Of a stretch of 64,000 bases of DNA, positions 27,289 to 36,915 are shown in pieces. A model generated the notes under the pieces. That model did not search any database, was not told the DNA's origin, and saw only the letters and a list, made by a program, of their open reading frames with translations. This DNA comes from Gloeobacter kilaueensis JS1 (GTDB lineage: Bacteria; Cyanobacteriota; Cyanobacteriia; Gloeobacterales; Gloeobacteraceae). Numbering within the stretch: the stretch's first letter is position 1; each line of letters opens with the position of its first letter. Both the position numbers and the translations under genes were made by a program. The stretch covers positions 1,860,001 to 1,924,000 of the forward strand of contig NC_022600.1 in assembly GCF_000484535.1 (NCBI RefSeq), written 5' to 3'.

Positions 27289-29822
27289 GATCGGTTGGAG
27301 GTGGGGAAGGAAAGGGAATTATAGATACTATCTGCTAGCGCTTGAAGGTATTGGGGCAGAAAGAGGGTGCCGTGATCGCCCTGGATGGCCTGCACCTGCA
27401 ACGGGCCACGCAGGAAGTGGCGCAACTCGTCCAGCAGGGCGTCGCTGTTGGTGCGGCCCATCTGCTCGCTCACGAGAATCGTCACCGGTCCGGTGTAGAA
27501 GCGGGGAGGATAGTTGCCCACCAGGCGGGCCACGATCTGCTCGTTGGTCCGCTTGGCCTGCCACAGCCATTCCAGTTCCGCCGGGGTCGTATCGGCAGGC
27601 ACAAGCGCGGCGGCTTTCACTTTCGCGCAGAGGTACGGCCAGCGCTCCGGCTCGGGCAGGGCGCTGAGCAGGCGGTAGAGTTCGGCGACATCCCAGCCGC
27701 TTTCTCCCAGATCGCGACCGGCGAACCAGGCGAGGGAAGCGGCCTCCCAGTCCTGCCGGGCCTCGTCTGCGGACGGGGCGGGCGTTTCCGGCAGCAGCGG
27801 ATCGAGGAGAACGACGTTTGCCACCGCCTGATTCTGACGGCGCAGGGACTGGGCGATCTCCATCGCCAGCAGTCCGCCCGAACAAAAACCGCCCAGGTAA
27901 TAAGGACCAGCGGGCTGCACCGCCTGGATCTGGCGCACGCTCGCTTCGACTATCGCTTCCAGCCTGGTGGCCAGATACGAAAATTCGGCCTGCTGCTCGT
28001 CACCGGTTGCCAGCGCCGGAGCCTGCAGACCATAGAAGGGCTGGCCGGGGGGCAGTTGGCGGGCCAGATCCAGGAGTCCAATCACCACCGTCGAGGCGAA
28101 TGTGCCGCCGAGGGGGGCGGCGAAAAAGAGGGGAGGCCGCTCGCCCGTAGGCCGCAGATGCACCAGCAGGGGCTGTTCCTGGCTCTGCAGTTGCTCTGAC
28201 TTCCTGTGGTTGAGCATCGTTCCAAGCAGAGAAGTCTGGTGGGAGATCGCTTCGGCCAGATCGGCGATAGTCAAACGACCGCTCGGCAGAGCGTCCGGCG
28301 ACACGGGCTGACCAACCTGCCGGGCGACGCGCTCCAGCAGTTCTTCCAGGAGCACCGCATTCCCGCCCAGGGCAAAAAAATCACTCTCCAGCGTCACCCT
28401 CCGACCCGGCAGAAGCGCCTCCCAGATCTCGACGAGGGCCGATTTGAGGGCCGTGCGCTTCCAGGAGACGAGGGGCGGCTCCGCCCCGTTCGTCGAACTG
28501 TCCTCGCCGGGCGAATCCACTTCCTGCTGGCTCATCCAGAGCAACAGCAACTCCTGCTGTTCCGGGCTCAGCTCCCCCAGTTCTTCGAGCACCTGCTGTT
28601 CACCCAGAGCGGAAGCCACTGGAACAGCCGCCGCCTGCGCCTCCAGATTCTCCAGTAGCCGCTCGAACGGTTCCACGCTCAGGCTGCCGACAAATTCCAG
28701 CGCACGGGTGCGGGAAGTTTCCGACAGTTCCTCGTAAAAAGCGCGGTCCGTCAATAGCCGCTCCAGGGCGACCAACCAGGGACCGCTGTCCTGCTCAGGG
28801 ACGACGGGCTTTGGGATCAAGTTTGGATCGAAGTCGTCGCTGAACTGTTCGATGGGCTGCACTGGAAGGAGGAAATCGACCCCCAGCTTCATCTCCGGCA
28901 GCGCTCCGACATCGCTCGCGAGTACCGGAATGCCGCGCAGCATCGCCTCGACGGTGGTGAGGCCGACGCCCTCGGGAAAGAGGGTGGGCATGAGCAGAAT
29001 CCGGGTGCGCTCGAAAATTTCGTCGATGTTCTCGACCGCCTTCAGCAGGTGAACGTTCGGCAGTTGGGCGAGGGCGGCCCGGTCCTCCGCCGTCGTTCCC
29101 CAGGTCGGCACGACGGCAAAATCGATCTGGCTGAAATGGCGGGCCAGGTCGAGAAAGATGTCGATGCCCTTGACATCGCAGGGGTTGATCATCGTCACAA
29201 AGCCACCGTCGAAGCGCCCGAAGCGGGGAAATGGTCCCGGCTCGTAGGAGGGCCAGTAGAACATCGCTGCTTCCAGGCCGCTCCACTGGCGGATGTAGCG
29301 CTCGATAAAGCGGCTCCCGGCAACGATCGCCGCTGTCTGGCCGAGCAGTTCAGTGGTGAAATCGTTGGGCACGAACGCCTGGGGACCGAAGGGCAGGTAG
29401 GTCGGGCTGAGGCAGAGGTAGACCACCCGGCCAGGACAACTTTTGAGCGCCAACTCCAATAGTCCCTGCGCCCAGTCCTCGCAGGAGACGAGCACCCAAT
29501 CGGGTGCGAACTGGACGATCTGCTCGCTCAGATGGGGCCGCAACCCGGCCATCTCACCGACGGCGTGGACTTCGACGCCGTTCAGCAAGTAGGTGTAGAG
29601 GCTGCCGGTCTTCGAGACGGTGACGCCCTGGGCAGCCAGCCCAGTCAGGTACTCCACCTCGTTCAGCCGACTTTTGGCCGCCTCCAGCGTCGGTACAACC
29701 GCGATCACCCGATGGCCACTTGCGGCCAGCCCCTCCAGCAGGTAGCGATTCGCCTTCGTCGCCCCGTTGTTGAAGCCGGGATCGCCAAAGTAGGGCAGAT
29801 TCATCGCAAGCAGAATTTTCAT
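27261..29822 (-). CDS. Fusion: GT4-type glycosyltransferase / carrier domain lacking its serine / thioesterase
   Basis: 853 aa, in-frame fusion with 4-base overlap to the upstream gene. Residues 1-395: GT-B fold glycosyltransferase; the nucleotide-sugar E-x7-E motif reads EGVGLTTVEAM at about 284-294. Residues 412-432 (LSPEQQELLLLWMSQQ) look like an N-terminal NRPS docking helix now internal. Residues 455-527: PCP fold with FFALGGNAVL, where Ala489 replaces the phosphopantetheinylated Ser (codon GCG at 28356-28358). Residues about 560-840: type I thioesterase with GGFCSGG, so Cys647 is the probable nucleophile, and GDHGTLF supplying His817. The TE should release or cyclise a product; the GT should glycosylate the product or an intermediate. 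A TE in the middle of the operon suggests action in trans. Sugar donor and acceptor are unknown. Confidence 0.88.
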   Translation of the reverse strand: MKILLAMNLPYFGDPGFNNGATKANRYLLEGLAASGHRVIAVVPTLEAAKSRLNEVEYLTGLAAQGVTVSKTGSLYTYLLNGVEVHAVGEMAGLRPHLSEQIVQFAPDWVLVSCEDWAQGLLELALKSCPGRVVYLCLSPTYLPFGPQAFVPNDFTTELLGQTAAIVAGSRFIERYIRQWSGLEAAMFYWPSYEPGPFPRFGRFDGGFVTMINPCDVKGIDIFLDLARHFSQIDFAVVPTWGTTAEDRAALAQLPNVHLLKAVENIDEIFERTRILLMPTLFPEGVGLTTVEAMLRGIPVLASDVGALPEMKLGVDFLLPVQPIEQFSDDFDPNLIPKPVVPEQDSGPWLVALERLLTDRAFYEELSETSRTRALEFVGSLSVEPFERLLENLEAQAAAVPVASALGEQQVLEELGELSPEQQELLLLWMSQQEVDSPGEDSSTNGAEPPLVSWKRTALKSALVEIWEALLPGRRVTLESDFFALGGNAVLLEELLERVARQVGQPVSPDALPSGRLTIADLAEAISHQTSLLGTMLNHRKSEQLQSQEQPLLVHLRPTGERPPLFFAAPLGGTFASTVVIGLLDLARQLPPGQPFYGLQAPALATGDEQQAEFSYLATRLEAIVEASVRQIQAVQPAGPYYLGGFCSGGLLAMEIAQSLRRQNQAVANVVLLDPLLPETPAPSADEARQDWEAASLAWFAGRDLGESGWDVAELYRLLSALPEPERWPYLCAKVKAAALVPADTTPAELEWLWQAKRTNEQIVARLVGNYPPRFYTGPVTILVSEQMGRTNSDALLDELRHFLRGPLQVQAIQGDHGTLFLPQYLQALADSIYNSLSFPTSNRSWTSNSSPT

Positions 29823-32800
29823 GGCTTCCTCGCCTGCAGCAGCGCCTTGATCTGCTCGGGGCTGAGATTTTTCACTTCCTGCAGCATCCGAGCCACCTTG
29901 TTCTGGTCCTGCCTTTCGAGCTGGCGGGCGAGAATCAGCTTCGCCATGCCCGCGAGGGTAGGGGTGCCAAAGAGAATCTGCAGGGGCAGATCCACCCGGA
30001 AGTGATCGCGGATGCGGGAGACGAGCTGGGTGAGCATCAGCGAGCTGCCGCCCAGGGCAAAGAAACTGTCGGCGATGCCCGGCTCCGGCACGTTCAACAC
30101 CTCCTGCCAGAGGCGGGCCAGTTGCCGCTCCAGGTCGTTGCGCGGGGCGATCCGCTCCGGCACTGCTACCCGGCCCGCCCGCCCGAGGGTGCGCAGTTTC
30201 TCCCGGTCGATGCGGCCATCGGCGGTGCGCGGCAGGGCCGCCAGTTGGGTTGCCTCGCAGCGCGACGGCTGCCGGAAGCGGTCGGGCAGCCTGAGCGTCC
30301 GGATTGTCGCTGTCAGCGAACTGTCTCGGGTATCCTGCCCCCCGAATGGGCGGGTGAGGCAGGCATTGAGCTTCAATAGCTGGCGATCCGGGTTTTCCAG
30401 GTGCAGGCGAATGGCAGCCCGGCTGTCGTCGAGGCCGATGAGCAGGTGCGATTCACCGCTGCTCAGCGCCGCCAGAAGCGAATGCACACCCTGGTGGGCG
30501 GGGATTGCCTGAAAGCCCCGCGCCTGGAGCGTCTGCCGGTGGGGATTGTTCTGGCTCATGCCGATGTCATCCCAGATGCTCCAGCTTGTGCAGTAACTCT
30601 GTCCGTAGCCGTTCGCCCGCTGGTAGGCGGCAAAAGCCTCCTGGGCGCTGTTGGCCGCCGCGTAGGCTCCGAGCGTCGCCGCCCCAAAATAGCCGACCAC
30701 CGAGGCAAAGCCGACAAATAGCGCCTCTGGCCGCTTTCGCAGCAACTGGTGCAGTACCCAGCTACCCGTCAGCTTGGGCCGCAGTACCTCCTGCAGACTA
30801 ACAACGCTCTGTTCGACCAGCAGTTGTTCGTTGTAGGCACCGGCCAGGTGAAAGATGCCGTCGAGTGCCGCTCCCTGCCAGTGGCTACCGGCCCCCTCCA
30901 CCGCCGCTTCCATTGCCTGCAGATCGCAGACATCTGCCTGCCGGTAAAGAACGGCACCGCCCAGATTTTCCAGCGTCCGCAATCTGTCGGCTTTTGCCTC
31001 TGCGCGACCAACCAGGAGCAGGCGGGCCTGGTACCGGGTCAGCAGGTGCTTTGCCACCTCTAGCCCGATGCCGCCCAGACCACCGGTGAGCAGATAGAAT
31101 CCGCCCTTTCGGAGGGGAACGGGCTGCTTCACCCGCGCCACCATGTCCACTTTCTGCAACCGGGCCACCCAGCGCCTGCCCTGGCGGTAGGCCACCTCCC
31201 GCTCGCCCCGGCCACTCACCAGTTCCGCCAGCAACCCATCCCGACAGCGCTCCCCTTCTTCCAGCGGCAAATCGATGTGGCGGCAATCCAACCAGGGCAA
31301 CTCCTGGCCCACCGTCTTCAGCAATCCCGTCAATCCGCCCTGTTCCCAGGCTGGTTCCTCGCCGGGCAGCACCGCTTGGGCTCCACTGGAAACGACTCTA
31401 AGCGTCAGGGCCGTGCGTCCGTCGTGTCTGGCTGCAAGCGCCTGCACCAGGGCGAGCACACTGTAGAGTCCCTTCTGCTGAGCGGCTTCCACCGCCTGAG
31501 CACTCTCCAGCACCTGCCGCTCCTGATACGTCCACAGGTGCAGAATGTGGCGGAGGTGCAGTCCTTCCGATTCCACGCTCCCCAGTAACTGCCCGTACTG
31601 CTCCACAGAAGTTGGATTCAGACGATAATGCCCCTTCCCTAACTTCTGGAAACCTTCGCCTGCTTCTACCTGCACACACTCTTTGAGTTCCGGTCTCAGC
31701 GACTGCCCGAGTCCTGAATCGTCCACGAACACCAGCACCGCCCCTTTTGGTTCCTTGTCTGAAACCTCCAGCACCCGCTGCCGCCACTGCTTGCTATAGA
31801 ACCAGTCACCCACCGTCCGCTGGTTGTTCTGCAGCACATCCATCCGCTTCTGCAACGGCAGGAACTCCCCTGCCTCCAGGCGCTTCTGCAACTGCCGTCT
31901 CTGGATCTTGCCGATGCTCGTCTTAGGAATATCGCCTTTCTCGACAAGTAGCAGATGCTCCACTTCCACCCCCAGCTTCTGCACCACCTGCTGACGCACA
32001 GATGCCAGTAGCTCTGCTGGTTCGATGCCTGCTTTGGCGACAAGGAAAATGGCCAACTTTTCGGTAGCGTTGCCTTCCGCTCGGACAGCACAGGCAGCGG
32101 TGAAAGAGGCTTCCACTCCTTCTACTGATTCGACAAGTTGCTCGATGTCGTGGCTGTAGTAGTTTGCTCCGTTGAGGATGATCGTTTCTTTGTGCCGTCC
32201 CACCAGCACCAGATGACCGTTGTCGAGAAAGGCAAGGTCGCCTGTGTCGAACCAGCCATCCGCTAAAAGTACGGCTGCTGTGGCTTGGGGGTTTTGCAAG
32301 TAGCCGGAGAAGACCGCTTCGCCCCGCAGTTGCAGTCGGCCTACCTGTCGTTGTGTAAGTAAGTGGTTGTGTTCATCGACGACGCGCAGTTGCATTCCAG
32401 CAATCGGTCTTCCCAGATCGATAAGCTCGATCGTGCTGGTGTGTTTGTCGGAAACGCTGAGCGCCTGCCCGTTATCCAGCGCCACTTTGTCCAGTCTGTG
32501 AACAGTAAGCGGTGTGTCTTGTGTGGGCTGGAAGTAGGTGATGCCGGAGGCGACTTCCGCCATGCCGAAAGCAGGATGCAGCACCGTCCCTGCCAATCCG
32601 CAGCAATGCAGGTGGCTGTAGAACTCCTCGACGGTGGAAGCAGCGACAGTTTCGCCTGCGCTGAGCAGCATCTTCAGGGAACGGAGGTTCCAGGAGCGGG
32701 AGGGCTGTTGTCGGAGGGCTTGATTGACCAGGCCGTAGGCAAAGTTCGGGGCCCAACTGTGCGTAATCCGGTAGTGGTCCACCAGCTCCAGCCAGTACAG

Positions 32801-35344
32801 GGGAGAAGAGAGGACGGTTTCTTTCTGCAAGTAGACCACTCTGCAACCGGTAGTCATCGCCCGGATGTGCCAATCGCTGATGGAGCCGATGTGCTCGAAG
32901 GGTAGCCAGTTGAGCAAAATGTCCTCTGCAGAATGATTGCAGAGTAAGTTTGCACCACGGGCGCGGGCGAGCAGGTTGCGATGGGTGAGGGGGATGCACT
33001 TGGGGGTGCCGGTGGAACCGGAGGTGAGATTCAAAAGCGCAATGGCCTCCGGTTCTGGTTGGAAGAAGCTTTCTGCTGGAGAATGCTCGCCCAACTGTTC
33101 AACAACAAGGACAGGGTTTCCTGGTAAAGCATGACTGAGCGCGACCTCTGAAGCGTGGTTGCAGAGAACGGGAGGCTGGGAGAGGAACGCAGAGAGGTGC
33201 AGGAGCTTTTCTAGTTGGGCATTCGCCTGCTCGAAGGAGGGTGGAACGGAAACGATGAGGGGCACGAAGCCACCGAGCACACAGCCCCAGAAGGCCGGAA
33301 CAAGCTGTTCCGGCTGATCTAGAAGCAGCAAGACGGGAGTGTGAGGAGCGATGGAACGGGAACGCAGGGCAGTGAGGATACAGCGGGCGCGATGTAGCAA
33401 TTGAGGGTAGCTCAACCGCTGTTCGCTTTTGTCGGCGAGCAGGAAGGTGAAGCCGTGGTCGGGAAAGTGAGCAGCGGCCCAGGGCAGCAGTTCGACCAGA
33501 GTGGAAGGGAAATCGGCCCCCGGCTCGGGCAAGGCTCCACCGTCTACGAAGGCAGTAGGGAAATTGTTTACGTCCGTTATTTCGGGGGAGGGTTGTGGCG
33601 GAGAATTTTCTGGCAAACTACTGGGTTCCACTGATGGTTTACTTGAAAATCTCGGCGAACTTTCAAATTCCACCAGTAGTTCACTGAGGTGCAGAGGTGG
33701 ACTCGGCTCAGGATGTGGCTGCAACAGGACGGTGACCTGCTGAATTTCAGGCAGAGTTTCCAGATGTGCTTCCCAGCGCTCGGCCAGGTCCGTATCGAGG
33801 ATGGGTAGCTGTTGCAGAGCCGATTCATCCACCGCACCGGCAGGAGTGAGCGGCAAAGAGGCGAGGGGCACCAGCCGGTCAGGCACCAGGGCAGCAGGCA
33901 GTAGGCCGCGCAGTTGGGCCAGCAGACGCTCAGGAGCGAGGGGACTGCCGCTTACCGTGTAGGCGACCAGTTCCCAGCGATCGTCTTCTGTGAGGCGGGG
34001 AAGCACCGCACAGTCCTCGATCGTCGGATCGAGGCGCAGGGCGGTTTCCAACGTCGCTGCGGAAACGTACACACCCCGAATCCAGAAGGTCCGCTCCAGG
34101 CTGCTGGTGCGATCGAGGGAACCATCGGCGAGCAGGCGGCCTACTTCCCCGGTGCGCAGCAGGGGGCCATCGGCGAAGGGACTTTCTATAAATCGTTCGT
34201 CCGTTCTCTCTGGCTGGGAATGCTCCAAACCAACGGCTGCCCCGGCCAAATAGATTTCGCCCGTTACACCGATCGGCACCGGCTGCCGGTAACTATCTAG
34301 CACGTAGACGGAAGTTACCGCTGGTTGTCCCGCTGGTACCCATTCGCGGCCCGTGCCAGGACGGCAGATCTGGAAAGTGGCCGCTACAGCGACTTCCGGA
34401 GCTTTCCAGAAATACACCAGTTCCACCGCCGGATGGGCAGCGAGGAAGCGGTCTACCAGTGGTTGAGCCAGTAGTTCACCACCGCAGAGCACTTGACGTA
34501 GGCTGGAACACTGCGTCCGAAGCACGTCGGCAAGCTGGGAAGGCGTGGCAAATAGAACACTGACGGGCCGGGTTTCCAGAAACCGCATCATTTCGCCGCT
34601 CGCAGCCGGGGCGAGAACGAGGCAGGCACCGGTGGTTAGAGGCCAGAGCCATTCCAGGAGGGAAGTAGCAGGACCGGCGCTCAGCAGCACCCGATCGCTG
34701 GGGTCAAGAGGAAAAGTCTGCTGGAGCCACTGCAGGCGATTCTCGACGAGGGCGTGGTCGAAGCGGACACTGCCCCGGCCAGTGTTCACGATCAGGGCTG
34801 GGTCGGTGCCGGTGACGGACGCGGGCGGATCGCTGGTTTTTTCAGAAACATCTGATTGGCCCAGCACCAGTTGCGGACAGGGCAGTTCGCTCAGGGTCTC
34901 GGTGCTGAGCACTAGCTTGGCCCCGGCTAGAGAAAGGTGATTGCGGAAGCTGGGGTCGGCAGGGTCGAAGGGAAGAACCGCTCCGCCTGCCTTGAGAACG
35001 GCGATGAGCGCTGCCACGGTCCAGGGGCTGGCCGACTGGCTGAGGGCAACGATGCCACCGGCAGAAAGGAGTGGAACCAGTTGGTCCACGGCGTCCGCCA
35101 GTTGCCGGTAGGTCCACTGTTCATTGCCCACGACGAGGGCAACGGCTTCGGGATCAGTTTCTACCTGATCGGCGAAGCGCTGATGGGCCGGGATCGTCTG
35201 CTCGGATGCCTGCAGGAGGAGTTCGGCGTACTCGCGCACCTGGGCGTCGCTGATCGCCTCGGGCGGGCGGCCCGTCTCCTCGGCAAGAAGCTGGCGAATT
35301 TCAGCGAGCAGGGCGTCATCCAGCCCGGTCGTTTCGGCCTGCAT
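29819..35344 (-). CDS. Degenerate A / FAAL-type acyl ligase / ketoreductase / PCP
   Basis: 1841 aa. Residues about 55-515 resemble an NRPS adenylation domain but lack the A3 loop (VNTGRGSVRF where YTSGSTG is expected) and the A10 lysine (LPLTPAGAVDESAL), so it should be inactive. A Pro/Ser-rich linker follows (about 560-600). Residues about 610-1190: acyl-AMP ligase with LTSGSTGTPKC, GWFDTGDLAFL, GRHKETIILNGANYYSHDIE and IPKTSIGKIQRRQL, the last two typical of fatty acyl-AMP ligases. Residues about 1200-1690: ketoreductase with TGGLGGIG and catalytic Ser, Tyr, Asn in FASVVG and AYAAAN. PCP near 1760: FFALGGSSLM with Ser. With the upstream stand-alone C domain this equals C-(A)-KR-PCP, the order used to make and ester-link 2-hydroxy acids in depsipeptides; that role is inference. 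It is a paralogue of the first operon gene. Confidence 0.88.
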   Translation of the reverse strand: MQAETTGLDDALLAEIRQLLAEETGRPPEAISDAQVREYAELLLQASEQTIPAHQRFADQVETDPEAVALVVGNEQWTYRQLADAVDQLVPLLSAGGIVALSQSASPWTVAALIAVLKAGGAVLPFDPADPSFRNHLSLAGAKLVLSTETLSELPCPQLVLGQSDVSEKTSDPPASVTGTDPALIVNTGRGSVRFDHALVENRLQWLQQTFPLDPSDRVLLSAGPATSLLEWLWPLTTGACLVLAPAASGEMMRFLETRPVSVLFATPSQLADVLRTQCSSLRQVLCGGELLAQPLVDRFLAAHPAVELVYFWKAPEVAVAATFQICRPGTGREWVPAGQPAVTSVYVLDSYRQPVPIGVTGEIYLAGAAVGLEHSQPERTDERFIESPFADGPLLRTGEVGRLLADGSLDRTSSLERTFWIRGVYVSAATLETALRLDPTIEDCAVLPRLTEDDRWELVAYTVSGSPLAPERLLAQLRGLLPAALVPDRLVPLASLPLTPAGAVDESALQQLPILDTDLAERWEAHLETLPEIQQVTVLLQPHPEPSPPLHLSELLVEFESSPRFSSKPSVEPSSLPENSPPQPSPEITDVNNFPTAFVDGGALPEPGADFPSTLVELLPWAAAHFPDHGFTFLLADKSEQRLSYPQLLHRARCILTALRSRSIAPHTPVLLLLDQPEQLVPAFWGCVLGGFVPLIVSVPPSFEQANAQLEKLLHLSAFLSQPPVLCNHASEVALSHALPGNPVLVVEQLGEHSPAESFFQPEPEAIALLNLTSGSTGTPKCIPLTHRNLLARARGANLLCNHSAEDILLNWLPFEHIGSISDWHIRAMTTGCRVVYLQKETVLSSPLYWLELVDHYRITHSWAPNFAYGLVNQALRQQPSRSWNLRSLKMLLSAGETVAASTVEEFYSHLHCCGLAGTVLHPAFGMAEVASGITYFQPTQDTPLTVHRLDKVALDNGQALSVSDKHTSTIELIDLGRPIAGMQLRVVDEHNHLLTQRQVGRLQLRGEAVFSGYLQNPQATAAVLLADGWFDTGDLAFLDNGHLVLVGRHKETIILNGANYYSHDIEQLVESVEGVEASFTAACAVRAEGNATEKLAIFLVAKAGIEPAELLASVRQQVVQKLGVEVEHLLLVEKGDIPKTSIGKIQRRQLQKRLEAGEFLPLQKRMDVLQNNQRTVGDWFYSKQWRQRVLEVSDKEPKGAVLVFVDDSGLGQSLRPELKECVQVEAGEGFQKLGKGHYRLNPTSVEQYGQLLGSVESEGLHLRHILHLWTYQERQVLESAQAVEAAQQKGLYSVLALVQALAARHDGRTALTLRVVSSGAQAVLPGEEPAWEQGGLTGLLKTVGQELPWLDCRHIDLPLEEGERCRDGLLAELVSGRGEREVAYRQGRRWVARLQKVDMVARVKQPVPLRKGGFYLLTGGLGGIGLEVAKHLLTRYQARLLLVGRAEAKADRLRTLENLGGAVLYRQADVCDLQAMEAAVEGAGSHWQGAALDGIFHLAGAYNEQLLVEQSVVSLQEVLRPKLTGSWVLHQLLRKRPEALFVGFASVVGYFGAATLGAYAAANSAQEAFAAYQRANGYGQSYCTSWSIWDDIGMSQNNPHRQTLQARGFQAIPAHQGVHSLLAALSSGESHLLIGLDDSRAAIRLHLENPDRQLLKLNACLTRPFGGQDTRDSSLTATIRTLRLPDRFRQPSRCEATQLAALPRTADGRIDREKLRTLGRAGRVAVPERIAPRNDLERQLARLWQEVLNVPEPGIADSFFALGGSSLMLTQLVSRIRDHFRVDLPLQILFGTPTLAGMAKLILARQLERQDQNKVARMLQEVKNLSPEQIKALLQARKP
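31083..33510. repeat. FAAL-KR duplication, copy 1 (about 2.4 kb direct repeat)
   Basis: This stretch is highly similar at the DNA level to about 58525-60960, with many runs of identical bases, including synonymous positions, at a nearly constant offset of about 27.4 kb. It covers most of the acyl ligase domain and the first part of the KR region. Similarity drops inside about 31381-31560, where the KR structural subdomains differ. Boundaries are estimates by eye. Confidence 0.8.
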
Positions 35345-36915
35345 CAGGGACTCTCCTTTTTGCGCAAAGCTTGTTGTAGGCGGCTTCTCAGATCGGGCGT
35401 CAGCCGCTTGGGGGCCGGTTGCTGCTCTGCGGCACTGAGCAACGGCAGTTGGGCGATCGGTGTCTGGGGAGCGGCGACAATGCCTTCCAGCAGCACCGTC
35501 AGGTGGGTGGCCATCCGGGCGACCGTGGCCGGGTCGAAAAGTTCGGCGGCGTACTGAAACACGCCCGAGAGTGCCCCGCCCGCCTCGACCATCATGAGTT
35601 GGAGCACGAAGCGCTGGTTGGCTCTCCAGGCGAGGGGAAACGATTCGAGCACCAGATCGCCGCTGCCCAGGACGAGTTGCGCGCCACTTTCACCGGCAGC
35701 GGGCACCCCGATGGCCGAGGCGGCCTCGCGACCGGGGGCAACCCGTTCCATGCCGAAGCGGTGCGACTTCTGGAAGACGAAGAAGATGTCGGTGAGCCGG
35801 GGCTCGCCGGGGGCGGGTTCGCTCAGGCTCTCCAGTACCAGCGAGAAGGGACAGAGCTGGTGATCGAGGGCAGCCATCAACCGCTGGTGAACCTGTTCCA
35901 GCAGGGTAAAGAAAGGCGGGTTATCGCTCAGGTCCGTGCGCAGGGCCACCGGATTGATGAAGTAACCCAGCACCCCGGCCCAGTCCGCTCCCTGGCGGCC
36001 CACCGTGAGCGTGAGCACGGTCAGATCTTCTTGACGGGTGTAGCGGAAAAGTAGCACCTGAAAGGCGGCCATCAGCACCGCGTAGAGGGTGGTGCGGGAC
36101 TGGCGGGCCAGATCTTTCAGGCGCTCCGTCAGCTCCGCTTCCAGGGTGAAGGCGTGGCAGGCACCGCTGAAGACGGGCACAGCCGGTCGGGGCCGGTCGG
36201 TGGGCAACTGGGCAACCGGCTGGGCGCTGCGCAGTGCGTTCTGCCAGTAGTCGCGCAGGCGCTGGCCTTCTGTCGAAGCGAGGAGCTGATCGTGCCAGCG
36301 GACGAAATCCGGGTACTGGCGCTCCAGCGGCGGCAGAACAGGAGCCTTTCCCTGCCGGTAGGCGCTGTAGCTCTGACCCACCTCGTCCAGGAGAATACTC
36401 AGCGACCACATGTCGATCGCGATGTGGTGGATGGCGAGTAGCAGCACCGGCTCCGCTCTTCCGACAAACAGATCGGCGCGCAGGAGCGGTCCTTTTTCTA
36501 GCTCGAAGCGCTGGTGGGCGCGCTCGTCCAGTTCGGCGCGTAGCTGTTCTGCACTCCAGCCGGTAGCGTCGGTGACGTTGAAGTGAACAGGTTGCTGGCG
36601 TTCCACCCGCTGAACGGGCTGGCCGTCCTGCTCGCCGAAGACCGTGCGCAGGATGGCATGGCGGTCCACGACCGTCTGAAAAGCGCGTCTCAGCGCCTCG
36701 ACATCGAGAGGAGAACGAATCGCCCAGGCAAAGATGACGTTGAACTCGGTGCGGCTGGTCTGAGCCGAAATCTGGTACCAGAGCCAGAGATCGCGCTGGC
36801 CACGGGAGAGAGGGTGGCTGGTGGCAGCGGCTGCCTTGCGGCGCAGCAACTCGGCGAGCAGGGCGCGCTGCTGTTCGGGCGGCAGGTGGGCGAGGGATTC
36901 GGGCAGGCCGCTCAT
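35344..36915 (-). CDS. Stand-alone NRPS condensation domain (hybrid PKS-to-NRPS type)
   Basis: 523 aa from the ATG at 36915, which overlaps the upstream stop by 4 bases (ATGA); the longer frame to 37698 is a shadow. Residues 1-30 (LPESLAHLPPEQQRALLAEL) form a docking-like helix matching the Asp/Glu-rich tail of the PKS upstream. Residues 35-470 form a single C domain with catalytic HHIAIDMWSLSILL. The His-His-Asp set is intact, but the usual Gly after Asp is Met, and the WSL continuation is typical of C domains that accept polyketide donors. A C-terminal linker ends at KKESP, one base overlapping the next start. It should join the polyketide on the previous ACP to the unit on the next protein's PCP. 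Confidence 0.9.
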   Translation of the reverse strand: MSGLPESLAHLPPEQQRALLAELLRRKAAAATSHPLSRGQRDLWLWYQISAQTSRTEFNVIFAWAIRSPLDVEALRRAFQTVVDRHAILRTVFGEQDGQPVQRVERQQPVHFNVTDATGWSAEQLRAELDERAHQRFELEKGPLLRADLFVGRAEPVLLLAIHHIAIDMWSLSILLDEVGQSYSAYRQGKAPVLPPLERQYPDFVRWHDQLLASTEGQRLRDYWQNALRSAQPVAQLPTDRPRPAVPVFSGACHAFTLEAELTERLKDLARQSRTTLYAVLMAAFQVLLFRYTRQEDLTVLTLTVGRQGADWAGVLGYFINPVALRTDLSDNPPFFTLLEQVHQRLMAALDHQLCPFSLVLESLSEPAPGEPRLTDIFFVFQKSHRFGMERVAPGREAASAIGVPAAGESGAQLVLGSGDLVLESFPLAWRANQRFVLQLMMVEAGGALSGVFQYAAELFDPATVARMATHLTVLLEGIVAAPQTPIAQLPLLSAAEQQPAPKRLTPDLRSRLQQALRKKESP

